This document shows, piece after piece, positions 33,659 to 44,900 of a DNA stretch of 64,000 bases (within the stretch, counting starts at the first letter, position 1; every line of letters begins with the position of its first letter). Made by a program: the position numbers and the translations under genes. This DNA comes from an uncultured Gemmatimonadota bacterium. Lineage in GTDB: Bacteria; Gemmatimonadota; Gemmatimonadetes; Gemmatimonadales; Gemmatimonadaceae. The stretch covers positions 263,457 to 327,456 of the forward strand of contig CADEDA010000003.1 in the NCBI GenBank assembly GCA_902825965.1, in the 5' to 3' direction. The notes beneath the pieces were generated by a model. It did not search any database and was not told where the DNA came from. It was given only the letters and a program-made list of their open reading frames with translations.

Positions 33659-34893
33659 TCCTGCCGCAGCGCGGCGATGGGGTCGAGTCGCGACGCACGG
33701 GAGGCGGGGTAGATGCCGGCGACGATGCCGACACCGGCCCCGATCACGAGGGCGAACAGCATCCACGGGACCGAGACGGACGCCGGGAGCGGCGTGAGCG
33801 CCGCGATCACCTTGGCCAGCGCGACCCCCAGCCCGGCGCCGATCGCCGCCCCGAACATCGAGAGCGTCGCGGCTTCCACCAGGAACTGCGAGATGATGTC
33901 GCGGCGGCGGGCGCCCAGCGCCTTCCGCACGCCGATCTCGCGCGTGCGCTCGGCGACGGCGACCAGCATGATGTTCATGATGACGATCGCGCCCACCACC
34001 AGCCCGATGGCGGGCAGCGCGGCGCCGAAGACGATGAGCTTGCCCTTGAGCTCGTCGAAGAAGCCGAGGGCCGCGTCGGAGGTCTCGAGGGCGAAGTCAT
34101 CGGCCTCGCCGGCCCGCAGGCGGCGGAAGCCGCGCAGGGCCTCGCGCGTGACCTCCATGCCGTCATCGAGGATCTCCCGGTTGGCGGCCTGCACCGTGAT
34201 GCGCCCGATGTCGCCGCGCGGCCGGATGGCCCGCGAGAGGGGCGAGGTCCACGGCGCGATCGCCATGCGGTCCATCGAGAAGCCGAACACCGAGCCCTGC
34301 TCCTCGATCACCCCGATGACGGTGTAGGGCTGGCCGGCGATGCGCAGCTCGCGCCCCACGGGGTCCAGGCCGGCCCAGTAGTACGCCGCCACCTCCGACC
34401 CGATCACCAGCACCTTCGCACCGGTGGTGACCTCCTGCGGCGTGAAGGCCCGGCCGGAGGTGATGCCGAACTTCTTGATGTCGAAGTACGCCGCGTCCGT
34501 GGCGATCGCCTGCACGGAGCGCGGACGCATCCCCGGCACGGTGGCCGGAAGGAAGGTCTCGTTCACGATCGCGGTGCGGAACTGCGAGCCGAGGACCTCC
34601 TGCACCAACTCCGCCTCGGGCTTGTAGAGGCGCGGCCGGCGCAGGTAGGCGCGCCAGGCGTCGTCGTCCTCGTTGGGCGTGAAGTTCGGCCAACGCCGCA
34701 CGTCGAACGTGTTCACGCCGATGATCTTGGCGGCGAAGTCGTTCTCGACATAGTCGCTCATGCCCTCGACGATCGAGACCACGGCGATGAGGAACATCAC
34801 GCCGATCATCACGCCCGTGAGGGTGAAGAAGCTCTTGAGCTTCTGGACGCGGATGGTCTGGAGCGCGAGGCGGACGGCTTCGAGGAAGGGCAC
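33655..34893 (-). CDS. MacB/FtsX-type ABC permease, A-type, pair 2
   Basis: This 412-residue permease begins FLEAVRLALQTIRVQKLKSFF, almost the same as the pair 3 A-type protein. The periplasmic domain follows (RRPRLYKPEAEL segment). The three C-terminal helices carry AERTREIGVRKALGARRRDI and end SRLDPIAALRQE. It shares a 4-nt ATGA overlap with the B-type gene after it. MacB-like permeases of this kind undergo mechanotransmission: they move substrates from periplasm to outside through adaptor and TolC rather than across the inner membrane. The substrate is unknown. Confidence 0.9.
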
Positions 34894-34920
34894 GGGAGTC
34901 CGGTGCGGGTGGGACGACGC

Positions 34921-36177
<1,257 letters not shown>

Positions 36178-36188
36178 CAGGGGGTTCC

Positions 36189-37433
36189 TCACTCGGAGCG
36201 GAGGGCGGCGATCGGGTCGAGCAGCGACGCGCGGCTGGCCGGGTACACCCCCGACACGATGCCGACGGTCATGCCCGTGAGAACGCCCACCACGATGGAC
36301 CAGGGGGCGACACTGGCCGGCAGCGGCGTCACCGCGGCGATCAGCTGCGCGAGCCCGATGCCCAGCGCGATGCCGATGATGGCGCCCACCGTGCTCAGCG
36401 TCGCCGACTCGATGAGGAACTGCGCCAGGATGTCGCGGCGCTTCGCCCCCAGCGCCTTGCGGATGCCGATCTCGCGGGTGCGTTCCGCGACCGCCACCAG
36501 CATGATGTTCATGATCACGATCGCGCCCACGACGAGGCCGATCGCGGGCAGCGCCACGCCCGCCATCTGCAGCCGTGCCTCGATCTTGTTCCAGAAGTCG
36601 AGGGCGCTGGCCGAGGTCTGCATGGAGAAGTTGTCCGGCTGCGACGGCCGCAGGCCGCGCCGGGTGCGCATCACCGCGCGCACCCGCTCCTGCGCCTCGT
36701 TCATGGACTCGCTGTTGGCGGTCTGCACCACCACCGCGTCGATCATCCCGGGCTGCGGGTTGAGCAGCTTGCGGATGGGCGAGCGCCAGGGCGCGATCAC
36801 GAAGTTGTCGAACGAGATGCCGAACACGCTGCCGCGCGACTCCGTCACGCCGACCACACGGTAGGGCACGCCGCCGATCCGCAGCTCGCGGCCGATGGGG
36901 TCGAGGCCGGGGAAGGCGCGCTCGACCATGTCGGGGCCGAGGATGGCGACGTTCTCACCCTGTGCCAGCTCCTGGTCCGTGAACGCGCGGCCGTCGGTGA
37001 TGCCGAGGTTCTTGATGGCGAACCAGTCGCCGTCGATCCCGATGGCGTTGGTGCTGCGGGGGCGCGAGAAGGGGCTGGTGGCCATCACCCCGTTCTCGCT
37101 CTCCTGCGCCCAGCGCGTGCCCTCGGGCAGGGCCTCGACGACGGGCAGGAGGTCCGAGATGAAGAGCCGCGGGCGGCGCCGGTACTCGTCCCAGGTCGAG
37201 CCGTCGACGTCGCCGATGTTGATGTTGGGAAAGCGGCGCAGTTCGAACGAGTTGACGGCGATGAGCTTGCCGACCAGGTCGTCCTTCATGTACTTGCCCA
37301 TCCCGTCGATGATGGAGACGACGGTGATGAGGAACATCACGCCGATGCAGACACCCGCGAGGGTGAAGAAGCTCTTGAGCTTCTGGACGCGGAGGGTCTG
37401 GAGCGCGAGCCGGACGGCTTCGAAGAGGGGCAT
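36189..37433 (-). CDS. MacB/FtsX-type ABC permease, A-type, pair 3
   Basis: This 414-residue permease is the first of the six in transcription order. It begins LFEAVRLALQTLRVQKLKSFF and has a periplasmic domain with RRPRLFISDLLPVVEALPEG. The coupling motif is AERTREIGIRKALGAKRRDI and it ends SLLDPIAALRSE. Its ATG is 72 nt beyond the ATPase stop. That gap contains a perfect 15-bp hairpin, the only sizeable spacer in the front part of the operon. It probably assembles with the B-type protein downstream and the shared ATPase. Confidence 0.9.
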   Translation of the reverse strand: MPLFEAVRLALQTLRVQKLKSFFTLAGVCIGVMFLITVVSIIDGMGKYMKDDLVGKLIAVNSFELRRFPNINIGDVDGSTWDEYRRRPRLFISDLLPVVEALPEGTRWAQESENGVMATSPFSRPRSTNAIGIDGDWFAIKNLGITDGRAFTDQELAQGENVAILGPDMVERAFPGLDPIGRELRIGGVPYRVVGVTESRGSVFGISFDNFVIAPWRSPIRKLLNPQPGMIDAVVVQTANSESMNEAQERVRAVMRTRRGLRPSQPDNFSMQTSASALDFWNKIEARLQMAGVALPAIGLVVGAIVIMNIMLVAVAERTREIGIRKALGAKRRDILAQFLIESATLSTVGAIIGIALGIGLAQLIAAVTPLPASVAPWSIVVGVLTGMTVGIVSGVYPASRASLLDPIAALRSE

Positions 37434-37468
37434 CGGGTCGGTGCGGAGTGAGGCCCGGGTCGCGCGGG

Positions 37469-37501
37469 GTGGCGGGGCGGCCCGGAGGGCCGCCCCGCCA
37501 C
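37469..37501 (-). terminator. Perfect 15-bp hairpin between ABC ATPase and permease genes
   Basis: The arms 37469-37483 (GTGGCGGGGCGGCCC) and 37487-37501 are exact inverted repeats around a three-base loop (GGA on the plus strand). On the mRNA it lies 4 nt after the ATPase stop. No U-tract follows, so it is not a textbook intrinsic terminator. It may cause partial termination or protect the upstream message, lowering permease output relative to ATPase, adaptor and channel. Confidence 0.7.
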
Positions 37502-37505
37502 GCAC

Positions 37506-38306
37506 TCAGTGCGCGAGCCCGAGCTTCTCGGTGAACTTCTCGCGCCGGTCGTCGCTCGCGATCTGGCCGTCCCGGAGGACGACCACGCGGCGGGCGTGCG
37601 CGGCGATGTCGGGTTCGTGCGTGACCATGATGACCGTCTGGCCCGTGTCCGCGAGGTGCTCGAACACGCGCATGATCTCCTCGGAGGTCGCCGAGTCGAG
37701 GTTACCGGTCGGTTCGTCGGCGAGCAGGATCGAGGGACGGTTCACCAGCGCCCGGGCGATCGCCACGCGCTGGCGCTGACCGCCGGAGAGCTCGTTCGGC
37801 CGGTGATGCACGCGCTGGCCGAGCTGCACCTTCTCCAGCGCCTCCATCGCGCGATCCTTGCGCTCCTTCGCCGAGACGCCGGCATACACCAGCGGCAGCT
37901 CGACGTTGGCCAGCGCCGTGGCCCGGGGCAGCAGGTTGAACGTCTGGAAGACGAACCCGATCTCCTTGTTCCGCACGCGGGCGAGCTCGTCGTCCTTCAT
38001 CGTCGAGACGAGCTGGCCGTTGAGCCAGTACTCGCCCTCGTTCGGCGTGTCGAGGCAGCCGATGATGTTCATGAGGGTCGACTTGCCCGAGCCCGACGGA
38101 CCCATGATCGCGACGTACTCGTTGCGGCGCACCGCGAGGTCCAGGCCGCGGAGGGCCCGCACGATCTCGCCGCCCATGTCGTACTCGCGCTTGAGCCCGC
38201 GCGTGACGATCACCCACTCCTTCGAGGGCGCCGCCCCCGGGGAGTTCACGACGATCTGGCGTTCCGCGGTGTGGCTGAGCGGTGCGTCTTCGATATGCTG
38301 GCTCAC
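37506..38306 (-). CDS. ABC transporter ATP-binding protein (MacB/LolD-type)
   Basis: This 266-residue cytoplasmic ATPase has Walker [10 protein letters not shown] near residue 69, the Q-loop in [10 protein letters not shown], signature [15 protein letters not shown] near 160, Walker [11 protein letters not shown]-loop NLDS and H-loop VTHEP. An N-terminal extension of about 30 residues precedes the fold. Such ATPases power MacB, Lol and BceAB-type permeases. It is the only ATPase in the cluster and must serve all permease pairs if they are functional. Its ATG overlaps the adaptor stop by 4 nt. Confidence 0.93.
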   Translation of the reverse strand: MSQHIEDAPLSHTAERQIVVNSPGAAPSKEWVIVTRGLKREYDMGGEIVRALRGLDLAVRRNEYVAIMGPSGSGKSTLMNIIGCLDTPNEGEYWLNGQLVSTMKDDELARVRNKEIGFVFQTFNLLPRATALANVELPLVYAGVSAKERKDRAMEALEKVQLGQRVHHRPNELSGGQRQRVAIARALVNRPSILLADEPTGNLDSATSEEIMRVFEHLADTGQTVIMVTHEPDIAAHARRVVVLRDGQIASDDRREKFTEKLGLAH

Positions 38307-39589
38307 GGCGTCCCCCCGGCCTTGGTGGCGGCCGGTGTCTGTGGTTGCTCACGGACGAGTTGTCCATCCTTCAACTCGCGGATCGCCTGATAAGTGCCCG
38401 CCACGATGCGCTCGCCGGCCTTCAGCCCGTCGAGCACCTCGAAGTACTTCTCACCCGCGATCCCCACCTTTACGGGTCGGAAGGTCACTTTGTTGTCCGT
38501 GCCCACCACGAACACGCCTTCGACGTCCTTCTTGCCCACCTCGACCGCAGGGGTCTTGCTCGCCGCCGCCGGGTTGCCCTGGTCGGTGTTCTGCAGCGAC
38601 TCGTTCTCGCGCACGGTGAGCGCGATGATCGGGATCGCCAGCGCCTTGCTGCGGGTGTCGGTCACGATCTTCGCGGTGGACGAGAAGTCCGGCCGCGTGT
38701 CGGTCGGCGGATTCAGGATCCGGACGGTCACCTCGTAGTCGATGGCCTGGTCGGTGGTGGTCGTGGTCGCGCCCTTCACCGAGCTGTTCGAGATCTCCAC
38801 CACCCGGCCGACGAAGGTCGTGTCCGAGAAGGCGTCGATCTGGATCACGGCCGAGTCGCCCACGGCGATGCGGCTCACGTCGGTCTCGTCCACCTTCACC
38901 TTGGTCTCGAGCACGCTCATGTCGGAGATGGTCAGCAACGTCGCCGCATCCTTGTTGAGCGTGCCCATGATCGCGGTCTCGCCGAGCTCGACGTTCAACC
39001 GCGTCACGCGGCCCGTCATCGGGGCGTAGATCGTGGTGCGCGAGAGCTGGAAGCGCGCGTCCTTGAGGCTCGCGTCGGCCTGCTTCACGTTCTCCTCCGC
39101 CGCCAGCACCTGCGCCTCGTTCACCTCGAGCTGTGTCTCGAGCTGCTCGATCTCCTGCGCCGAGACCAGGGCCGAGTTCGTCTTCCGGATCTCCTGCTGG
39201 CGCTCGAGGTTGCGACGCGCCTGCAGCAGGTTCGCGCGCGCCTGCGCCGAGCTCGCCCGCGCATTCGCGAGCGCCGCCTCGGCGCGCTGGACCTGCGCCT
39301 CGTACTGCTGCGGGTCGATCTGCAGGAGGAACTGGCCTTCCTTCACGTAGTCGCCGTCCTTCACCGTCAGGCGCGTGATCTTGCCCGTGATGTCGGCCGA
39401 GAGGTCCACCTTGGTGCGGGGCATCACCTGCCCGCTGGCCGTCACCGACGAAACGAGGTCCTGCGTGGAGACCTCCTCGATCCGGACTTCCGTCCCCTCA
39501 CCACCGCCCTTGGCGGCGTTCACGGCGACCACGGACACGATGGCGATGGCCACCACGGCGACGATCCCGTACTTCATGCGCTTGCTCAT
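38303..39589 (-). CDS. MacA-like periplasmic adaptor (membrane fusion protein)
   Basis: This 428-residue protein has one N-terminal membrane anchor ([19 protein letters not shown]). A barrel-sandwich (lipoyl-like) half-motif near [10 protein letters not shown], a coiled-coil hairpin at about residues 100-175 ([20 protein letters not shown]), the second lipoyl half ([11 protein letters not shown]), then beta-barrel and membrane-proximal domains follow. It links the inner-membrane ABC permeases to the outer-membrane channel. It sits between the TolC-like gene (11 bp) and the ATPase (4-nt overlap). The C-terminus is Pro/Ala-rich. Confidence 0.92.
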   Translation of the reverse strand: MSKRMKYGIVAVVAIAIVSVVAVNAAKGGGEGTEVRIEEVSTQDLVSSVTASGQVMPRTKVDLSADITGKITRLTVKDGDYVKEGQFLLQIDPQQYEAQVQRAEAALANARASSAQARANLLQARRNLERQQEIRKTNSALVSAQEIEQLETQLEVNEAQVLAAEENVKQADASLKDARFQLSRTTIYAPMTGRVTRLNVELGETAIMGTLNKDAATLLTISDMSVLETKVKVDETDVSRIAVGDSAVIQIDAFSDTTFVGRVVEISNSSVKGATTTTTDQAIDYEVTVRILNPPTDTRPDFSSTAKIVTDTRSKALAIPIIALTVRENESLQNTDQGNPAAASKTPAVEVGKKDVEGVFVVGTDNKVTFRPVKVGIAGEKYFEVLDGLKAGERIVAGTYQAIRELKDGQLVREQPQTPAATKAGGTP

Positions 39590-39600
39590 CGATTCCTCGT

Positions 39601-41070
39601 TCAGCGAAGGGTGCGGCCGACGGCAGCTTCCAACGCCGCGTACGCTCGGTGGAATTCATAGACAGCATCGATCCGGTCGGTCTCGGCCCGCTCGTACTCA
39701 CCACGCGCCGTCGTCAGGTCCACGAACGTCGTGGCGCCGACCCGGTACCGCTCCTCGGCCAACTGCAGCGCTTCCCGCGCCGTGGCCGCGTTCTGCGTCT
39801 GCAGCGCGACGGCATCGTACGCCGCCTGCAGCGTCACCCGCGCCGACGTCACGTCGGCGGTGAGGGCGAGTTCCTGGCGCCGCACGTTGTAGCGTGCATC
39901 GGACTTGGCGGCCGTGGCTTCCTGCATCCGCTGCTCGCGGCCGAAACCGTCGAACAGGGGCAACGAGAGGTTCATCGACAGGTTGTACGGCTGCCGCGTG
40001 AACCCGAACGGGAACTTGTTGTTGTCATCCCGGATGGCCTGCGCCATCGCGGGGGTGAACTGCAGGGCGTTGCACTGCGTCGCGATGCTCGAGAGCCCGG
40101 CGCCGGTGCGGATGGAATCCGTCGTGAAGCAGCTCGCGCGGCTGTCCGCGATGCGCGACTGCTGCTGCGCGATCGCGACGTTCACGTTCGACTGCTCCTG
40201 CGCCGCGCCACCGATCGACGCCTGCAGCGAGAGGGTCGGCGTGTACTCGCCCCGGGCCGCCTTCACGCCCTGATCCGCCACGCGCTCGCGGGCCTGCAGG
40301 GCACGCAGCGCCGGGTTCACGTCGCGGGCCATCGTCAGCAGGTCCGCGATCGACTGGTTGGGCGCCGTCACCGGCAACTCAGCCTGCAGGACCACGTTCT
40401 CCGGCATCGCGACGCCGAGCTGCTGGAACAGCTGCAGCCGGGCCACGGCGGCCGTGTTGCGGGCGCGGAGCGCCGCGACCTGCTGCGTGCCGAGCCCCAC
40501 TTCGGCGCGCTTCACGTCGAGCGAGGTGGCCGAGCCGACCCCGGCCCGCGCCTGCGCCAGCTGCAACTGCAGCCGCTGCTGCGCCACCAGCGTGTCCTGC
40601 AGCTGGGCGCGGGCCTGCGTCTGCAGGGCGAGCAGGAACTGCGCGGTCACGCTGTTGCGCAGCACGTAGAGCGCCGCCTGCACGTCCGCCTCGGCGGCAT
40701 CCAGCGACGCGTTCGCACGCCGGATGCTCGTGAGCGTGTTGTAGCTCAGGCGCGAACTGGCCGAGAGGCTCCAATTCGACGAGATGATGTCGGACGTGGC
40801 ACCGAAGGCGACACCGCCGAAGAACTGCGGACGCCCCTCACGGTAGCTCGCGCCGAAGCTCGCGTCGGCACTCGGCAGCAGCTGACCGTACGCCGACCGC
40901 ACGGCCGCGGACGCGCGGGTCCGTCCGTTGACCGACTGCAGGTAGCCCGGGTTGTTCTTCTGGGCGATGTCGATCGCTTCGGCCAGCGTGAGCGTCGCCC
41001 GCGTCGCCGGCTGGGCGGCGAGTGGCGTGGCGAGCCCGAGCAGAAGCAGCGAAGTCCGCAGCAAACGCAT
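39601..41070 (-). CDS. TolC-family outer-membrane efflux channel
   Basis: This 489-residue protein has a signal peptide (LLLLGLATPLAAQPA). Two related halves are rich in long amphipathic helices, each opening with a TLTLAEAIDIAQKNNPG-like motif. The second half has LSLPLFDGFGREQRMQEATAAK. A cysteine pair near residues 290-310 (SRASCF and TQCNAL) lies in the region expected to face outside. It forms a trimeric exit duct. Its ATG directly abuts the preceding gene's stop (TAGATG), showing tight coupling. Confidence 0.9.
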   Translation of the reverse strand: MRLLRTSLLLLGLATPLAAQPATRATLTLAEAIDIAQKNNPGYLQSVNGRTRASAAVRSAYGQLLPSADASFGASYREGRPQFFGGVAFGATSDIISSNWSLSASSRLSYNTLTSIRRANASLDAAEADVQAALYVLRNSVTAQFLLALQTQARAQLQDTLVAQQRLQLQLAQARAGVGSATSLDVKRAEVGLGTQQVAALRARNTAAVARLQLFQQLGVAMPENVVLQAELPVTAPNQSIADLLTMARDVNPALRALQARERVADQGVKAARGEYTPTLSLQASIGGAAQEQSNVNVAIAQQQSRIADSRASCFTTDSIRTGAGLSSIATQCNALQFTPAMAQAIRDDNNKFPFGFTRQPYNLSMNLSLPLFDGFGREQRMQEATAAKSDARYNVRRQELALTADVTSARVTLQAAYDAVALQTQNAATAREALQLAEERYRVGATTFVDLTTARGEYERAETDRIDAVYEFHRAYAALEAAVGRTLR

Positions 41071-41871
41071 CTATACCATGTCCTGTGTGTGGGGTTCCGT
41101 CAGGTTGTACGCCCCGCCCGGCGGGGGGGTTTCAGGCGGGGCTTCATCGCGCAACGCGTCAAGTGATTCGGCGGGGATCCGGACGCGCAGCAACCGACCC
41201 TGGACGTCGGTCCAGGCCTCCTGGATCACGAGGCCGCCGCGCGTGGCGCGGACCGTCCAGCGCCGGGCGTCGTACTCCCGCATCCCGATCGTCAGCCGCT
41301 CGGTGCCGGCCGATTCGACCCAGACCTGCCGCAGCTCCAGTCGGCGGGGCAGCAGCTGGGTCACGCTGCGGTCCGGCCCGCCGCGCAGCAGGAACCAGGT
41401 CTGGTGGATCACCTCGTCCGCGGCAGCGATGGTCTGCTCCGGGACGCGGAACTCACGCGCCGACTCGCCGATGGGGCTCACCGCGCGGCCCGACCACAGG
41501 CCGCGCCGCCACTCCCCGGTCACGCTCTCGATCTCGCGGCCGGCCGAAAGGGTCTTGAGCTGGAACGTCAGCGGAATGCCCAGGGAATCGGTGTTGAGCG
41601 CGACGGTGTGGCGCAGGCCACCGCGGACCACGACGGCCTGGGCCACGAACGCCGAGACGGAGCCTGCCGGGTTGCGCCGGATGCTGAAGTCCTCGCGACC
41701 GATGCGTTGCCCGTCGATCTCCAGCGAGAACGTCCCGGCGTCGAGGACCTGCGACTGTGCCCCGAGCGCGTCGCGCGCGGGTGCCGCGAGCAGCACCGCA
41801 AGAAAGGCCGTATGCAGGGTCGCGACGGCGCTGCCCACCGAGGGGCCGCGAAGGAGCCGTTTCCAAGGCAT
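41071..41871 (-). CDS. Exported protein of unknown function leading the efflux operon
   Basis: This 266-residue protein has a signal peptide (FLAVLLAAPARDALGA). The mature part is beta-rich, with no cysteines after the signal and no motif I can name (LEIDGQRIGREDFSIRR, LPRRLELRQVWVES). The repeated short strands suggest a lipocalin- or LolA-like barrel, but that is guesswork. The ATG at 41871 is 6 nt from a TAGATT box; a GTG two codons upstream would abut that box and is less likely. As first gene of the tolC-macA-ATPase-permease operon it may be a substrate-binding or accessory factor. Confidence 0.7.
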   Translation of the reverse strand: MPWKRLLRGPSVGSAVATLHTAFLAVLLAAPARDALGAQSQVLDAGTFSLEIDGQRIGREDFSIRRNPAGSVSAFVAQAVVVRGGLRHTVALNTDSLGIPLTFQLKTLSAGREIESVTGEWRRGLWSGRAVSPIGESAREFRVPEQTIAAADEVIHQTWFLLRGGPDRSVTQLLPRRLELRQVWVESAGTERLTIGMREYDARRWTVRATRGGLVIQEAWTDVQGRLLRVRIPAESLDALRDEAPPETPPPGGAYNLTEPHTQDMV

Positions 41872-41877
41872 CCCCAC

Positions 41878-41883
41878 AATCTA
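41878..41883 (-). promoter_or_regulatory. Candidate leaderless -10 box for the efflux operon
   Basis: TAGATT on the minus strand is followed by GTGGGG and the ATG at 41871. It faces the TATAAT box at 41927 across a palindrome. Confidence 0.55.
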
Positions 41884-41888
41884 GTTGA

Positions 41889-41907
41889 GGCGACCGCTCC
41901 GGTCGCC
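41889..41907. promoter_or_regulatory. Perfect palindrome in the divergent spacer, candidate operator
   Basis: GGCGACCG (41889-41896) and CGGTCGCC (41900-41907) are exact inverted repeats around CTC. The element lies between two outward-facing -10 boxes, where both -35 elements would fall. A dimeric regulator bound here could switch the efflux operon and the kinase gene together. Confidence 0.55.
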
Positions 41908-41926
41908 GGAGCCCCCGTGCGGCGGG

Positions 41927-41932
41927 TATAAT
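41927..41932 (+). promoter_or_regulatory. Consensus -10 box, leaderless, for the NtrY-like kinase
   Basis: An exact TATAAT in GC-rich surroundings is followed by six bases (GCCCTC) and the GTG at 41939. The start codon would be at or next to the transcription start. Confidence 0.65.
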
Positions 41933-41938
41933 GCCCTC

Positions 41939-44900
41939 GTGACCGAGCGCGAGCGAGTGTCGGCCGAAGCCAGTCCCCGCCGGACCCCCCGCCTGGAGGC
42001 GTGGGGCGGGGTTGCAGCGCTCGCCCTGCTCGCGATGGCCGGCTGGGTGCGGACGCCCTCCACTGGCTGGCTGATGGCCGTGGCGACCGCCGCCACCGCA
42101 CTCGCCTGGTTCAGCGCCCGCGATACACGGTCCGCCGCCCGGCGACGCTGGGCGGTGTGGGCGGCCGTCGCCGCGTTCGCCGTCGTGGCGGGTGTACACG
42201 AGATCGCGTTCCGTCGGCTGTACGGCCAACGCGACGCGGTGCAGCAGGAGCGGGCTCGGGTGGCCGGCGAGGCGTTGGCCGCCGAAGTCGCCCGGGTCTC
42301 GGACGACCTGAAGCGCGTGGCCGAGCAGGCGGCGAAGGCGCCGGATGAGCGCAATGAGGCGTTCGAGTACCTGGCCGGACTGCAGTCCGGTGCGGACGAC
42401 CGGGCGGTGCTGCTGGTCGACCAAGGGCGGCTCTTCGCCTGGAGCGGTCGGCTGGTCTCGCCGATGGACTCCCTGCCGGGACCGATCGGTGTGGTGGCGA
42501 CGCCCTTCTATATCGTAGCGTACGCCATCCACAATGAAGGACCGCGATCCGCCGTCGCGTCGGTGCTGCTCAACGCGGCCCGTCCGGCGACGAACCTCAG
42601 CAATGCGCTCGACGAGCGCATCGCCGCGGAGACGGGCGTGACCGGCTTCCTCTACGGCGGTGCGGGCTCGGCGGCGACGGTCTCCGACGCGGTGGTCCTC
42701 AAGTTCGGCGGTGAACCGCTGCTCGCCGCCCGCGCCGTGGTCGATCCACCCGAGGTGCTGGAAGCCGACCTCACGCGTCGCAACCGTGGGCGCGGCGCGA
42801 TGCTGCTGGCGTTCGCGACGCTGGTATTCCTCACCACGGCGTGGCGGCGCGATGCCGGGCTCTGGCGGCGGCTGGGCGCGCTCGCTGTCGCCTTCGCGGT
42901 GCTCGCGGTGGTGCCGCTGTCGTCGTTCTCCGACCGCTCGTCGCTGTTCGACCCGAGCTTCTTCTTCGTGGGGGCCGGGGGCCGATTCACGGCGAACGCC
43001 GGGGCGCTGGCGATCACGTCCGGCCTCCTGCTGCTCGCGTTGCTCACCGCGCTGCGTGAGGGGGTGCGTCCGCGATCGCGCACGCAGGCGATGGTCGGCG
43101 TGCTGCTGGCGGCGGGTGTGGGGCCGTTCGTCCTGCGCGAGCTCGCGCGCGGCATTCAGTTGCCCGCGTTCGGTGCGAGCTGGGGCCTGTGGCTCGCGTG
43201 GCAGGTCACGCTGTTCCTGGCGGCGGTCACCGTGCTGCTCGTGGGCATCACGTCCGGCCGTGCGGCGGTGGGTCCCCGCCGCGGGCTGGCCCCATGGGTC
43301 GCCCCGCTGCTCGCGGCGATCGCGGCACTGTCCACGCCGCTGCTGCTCGAGGCACCGGGACGCCTGCCACCGCTCCACCCGGTGCTGTGGATCGCAGCGA
43401 TCGCCGCGCTCGCGCTCAGCCGTCGGGCCCGGGCCCACGTCCTGTCGATCGCGTTCGTCGCCGCCTGTGGTGCGGTGACGCTGGTCTGGTTCTCCACGGT
43501 GCGTGAGCGGGTCTCGCTTGCGGTGGAGGATGTGCGCGGCCTCGGCACACCGGATCCCACCGCCGCCATGCTGCTCGATCGCTACGTCGAGACGCTCGAC
43601 CCGGCCACCGCCGCACGTTCCCGCGTGGAGTTGCTCGCGCAGTACTCGGCGTCGGACCTGGCCGGTGCCGACTTCCCGACCGAGATCACCACCTGGGCGC
43701 CGGACGGCAGCGCGATGGCCGAGCTGCGTGTCGGTCGCGGACCGGGCGTCACGCCGGGCGTCAACGTGCTCGCCGGCGAATCCCGCCGCATCGGGTCGCC
43801 GGTGCTGCGTGACGTGCCGGGCGGACCCGGCGTGCACACGGTGCTCGCGATGCCGCACCTCGACGGCACCGTCACCACGGTGGTGCTGGCTCCGCGTTCG
43901 GCGTTGGTGGCCACGGATCCGTTCGGTGCCTTCATCGGCTTCGCGCCGCCACCGACGCCGGAGCCGCCGTATGCGCTCCGTCTCGGCGATCTCGAGTTGC
44001 CGTCCCGCGACCCGTCGCCCTCCGGTGGGGTGTGGGCGCGCGACGGTTCCGAGCTGCACGGGGATTGGCGTCTCCCGGGACCGGGCGGTCTCACGCAGCG
44101 CGTGCACGCGACCATCGAGCTCCGCGGGTTCGATGCTCTCGTCGCGCGCGGCACGTTGCTCGTGCTGATCGACCTCGCCATGCTCGGCGCGCTGTGGCTG
44201 CTGATCGTCGCGGCGGACGGCGTGCTGCCGCGCTGGTGGCGTGCGCGGCGGCGCGACCTACTCAACAGCTTCCGCGCGCGGTTGTCGGGGGCGCTCTTCC
44301 TCGCCTTCGCGGTGCCCTCGGCGTTGCTGGGCTTCTGGTCGTACAACCGCGTGCAGGTGGACGACCAGCAGTCGCGCGACCTGGTGGTGCGCGAGACGCT
44401 GCGCGGCGTGGCCGCCTCGCCGGACACGACGCAACTCGCGGCGGCCGCCGCGCGCTTCGACACGCCGCTGTTCCTGTACGTCGACGGCCTGCTCTACAGC
44501 ACCAGCGACCCGCTGCTCGACGCGCTGTCCCCGGTCGGGCGTCTGCTGCCGCCCAACGTGGTCCGCACGCTGGCGGAGGGCGACCAGCCGACCGCGGGGG
44601 AAGCGGAGGCGGTGGGGCCCTCGTCGGTGCGTCTGGGGTACCGCGGGGCCAATGACGGCGCGGTGCAGGTGGTGCTCGCCGCGCCCGCCCGGCTCGACGA
44701 GCGATTGCTCGACCGCCGGCGCAACGACCTCGCGATCTTCCTGCTCTTCGCGCTGGCCCTGGGCGGCATCACGGCCCTGTGGGCGAGTGGGGCGGGCTCG
44801 AAGCAGCTCTCCCGGCCCATCGGCGCGCTGCAGGCCAGTGCCCTGGCGCTCGCGCGCGGCGAACGGCCGCCGCAGCTCGGTGAACCGCTGGTCGAGTTCT

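Noticed and set aside
41453..44107. 884-codon minus-strand open frame opposite the NtrY-like kinase
   Set aside because: It is rich in Gln, Arg and His with no recognisable domain. The plus strand has an intact kinase, and the frame runs into the efflux operon's first gene.
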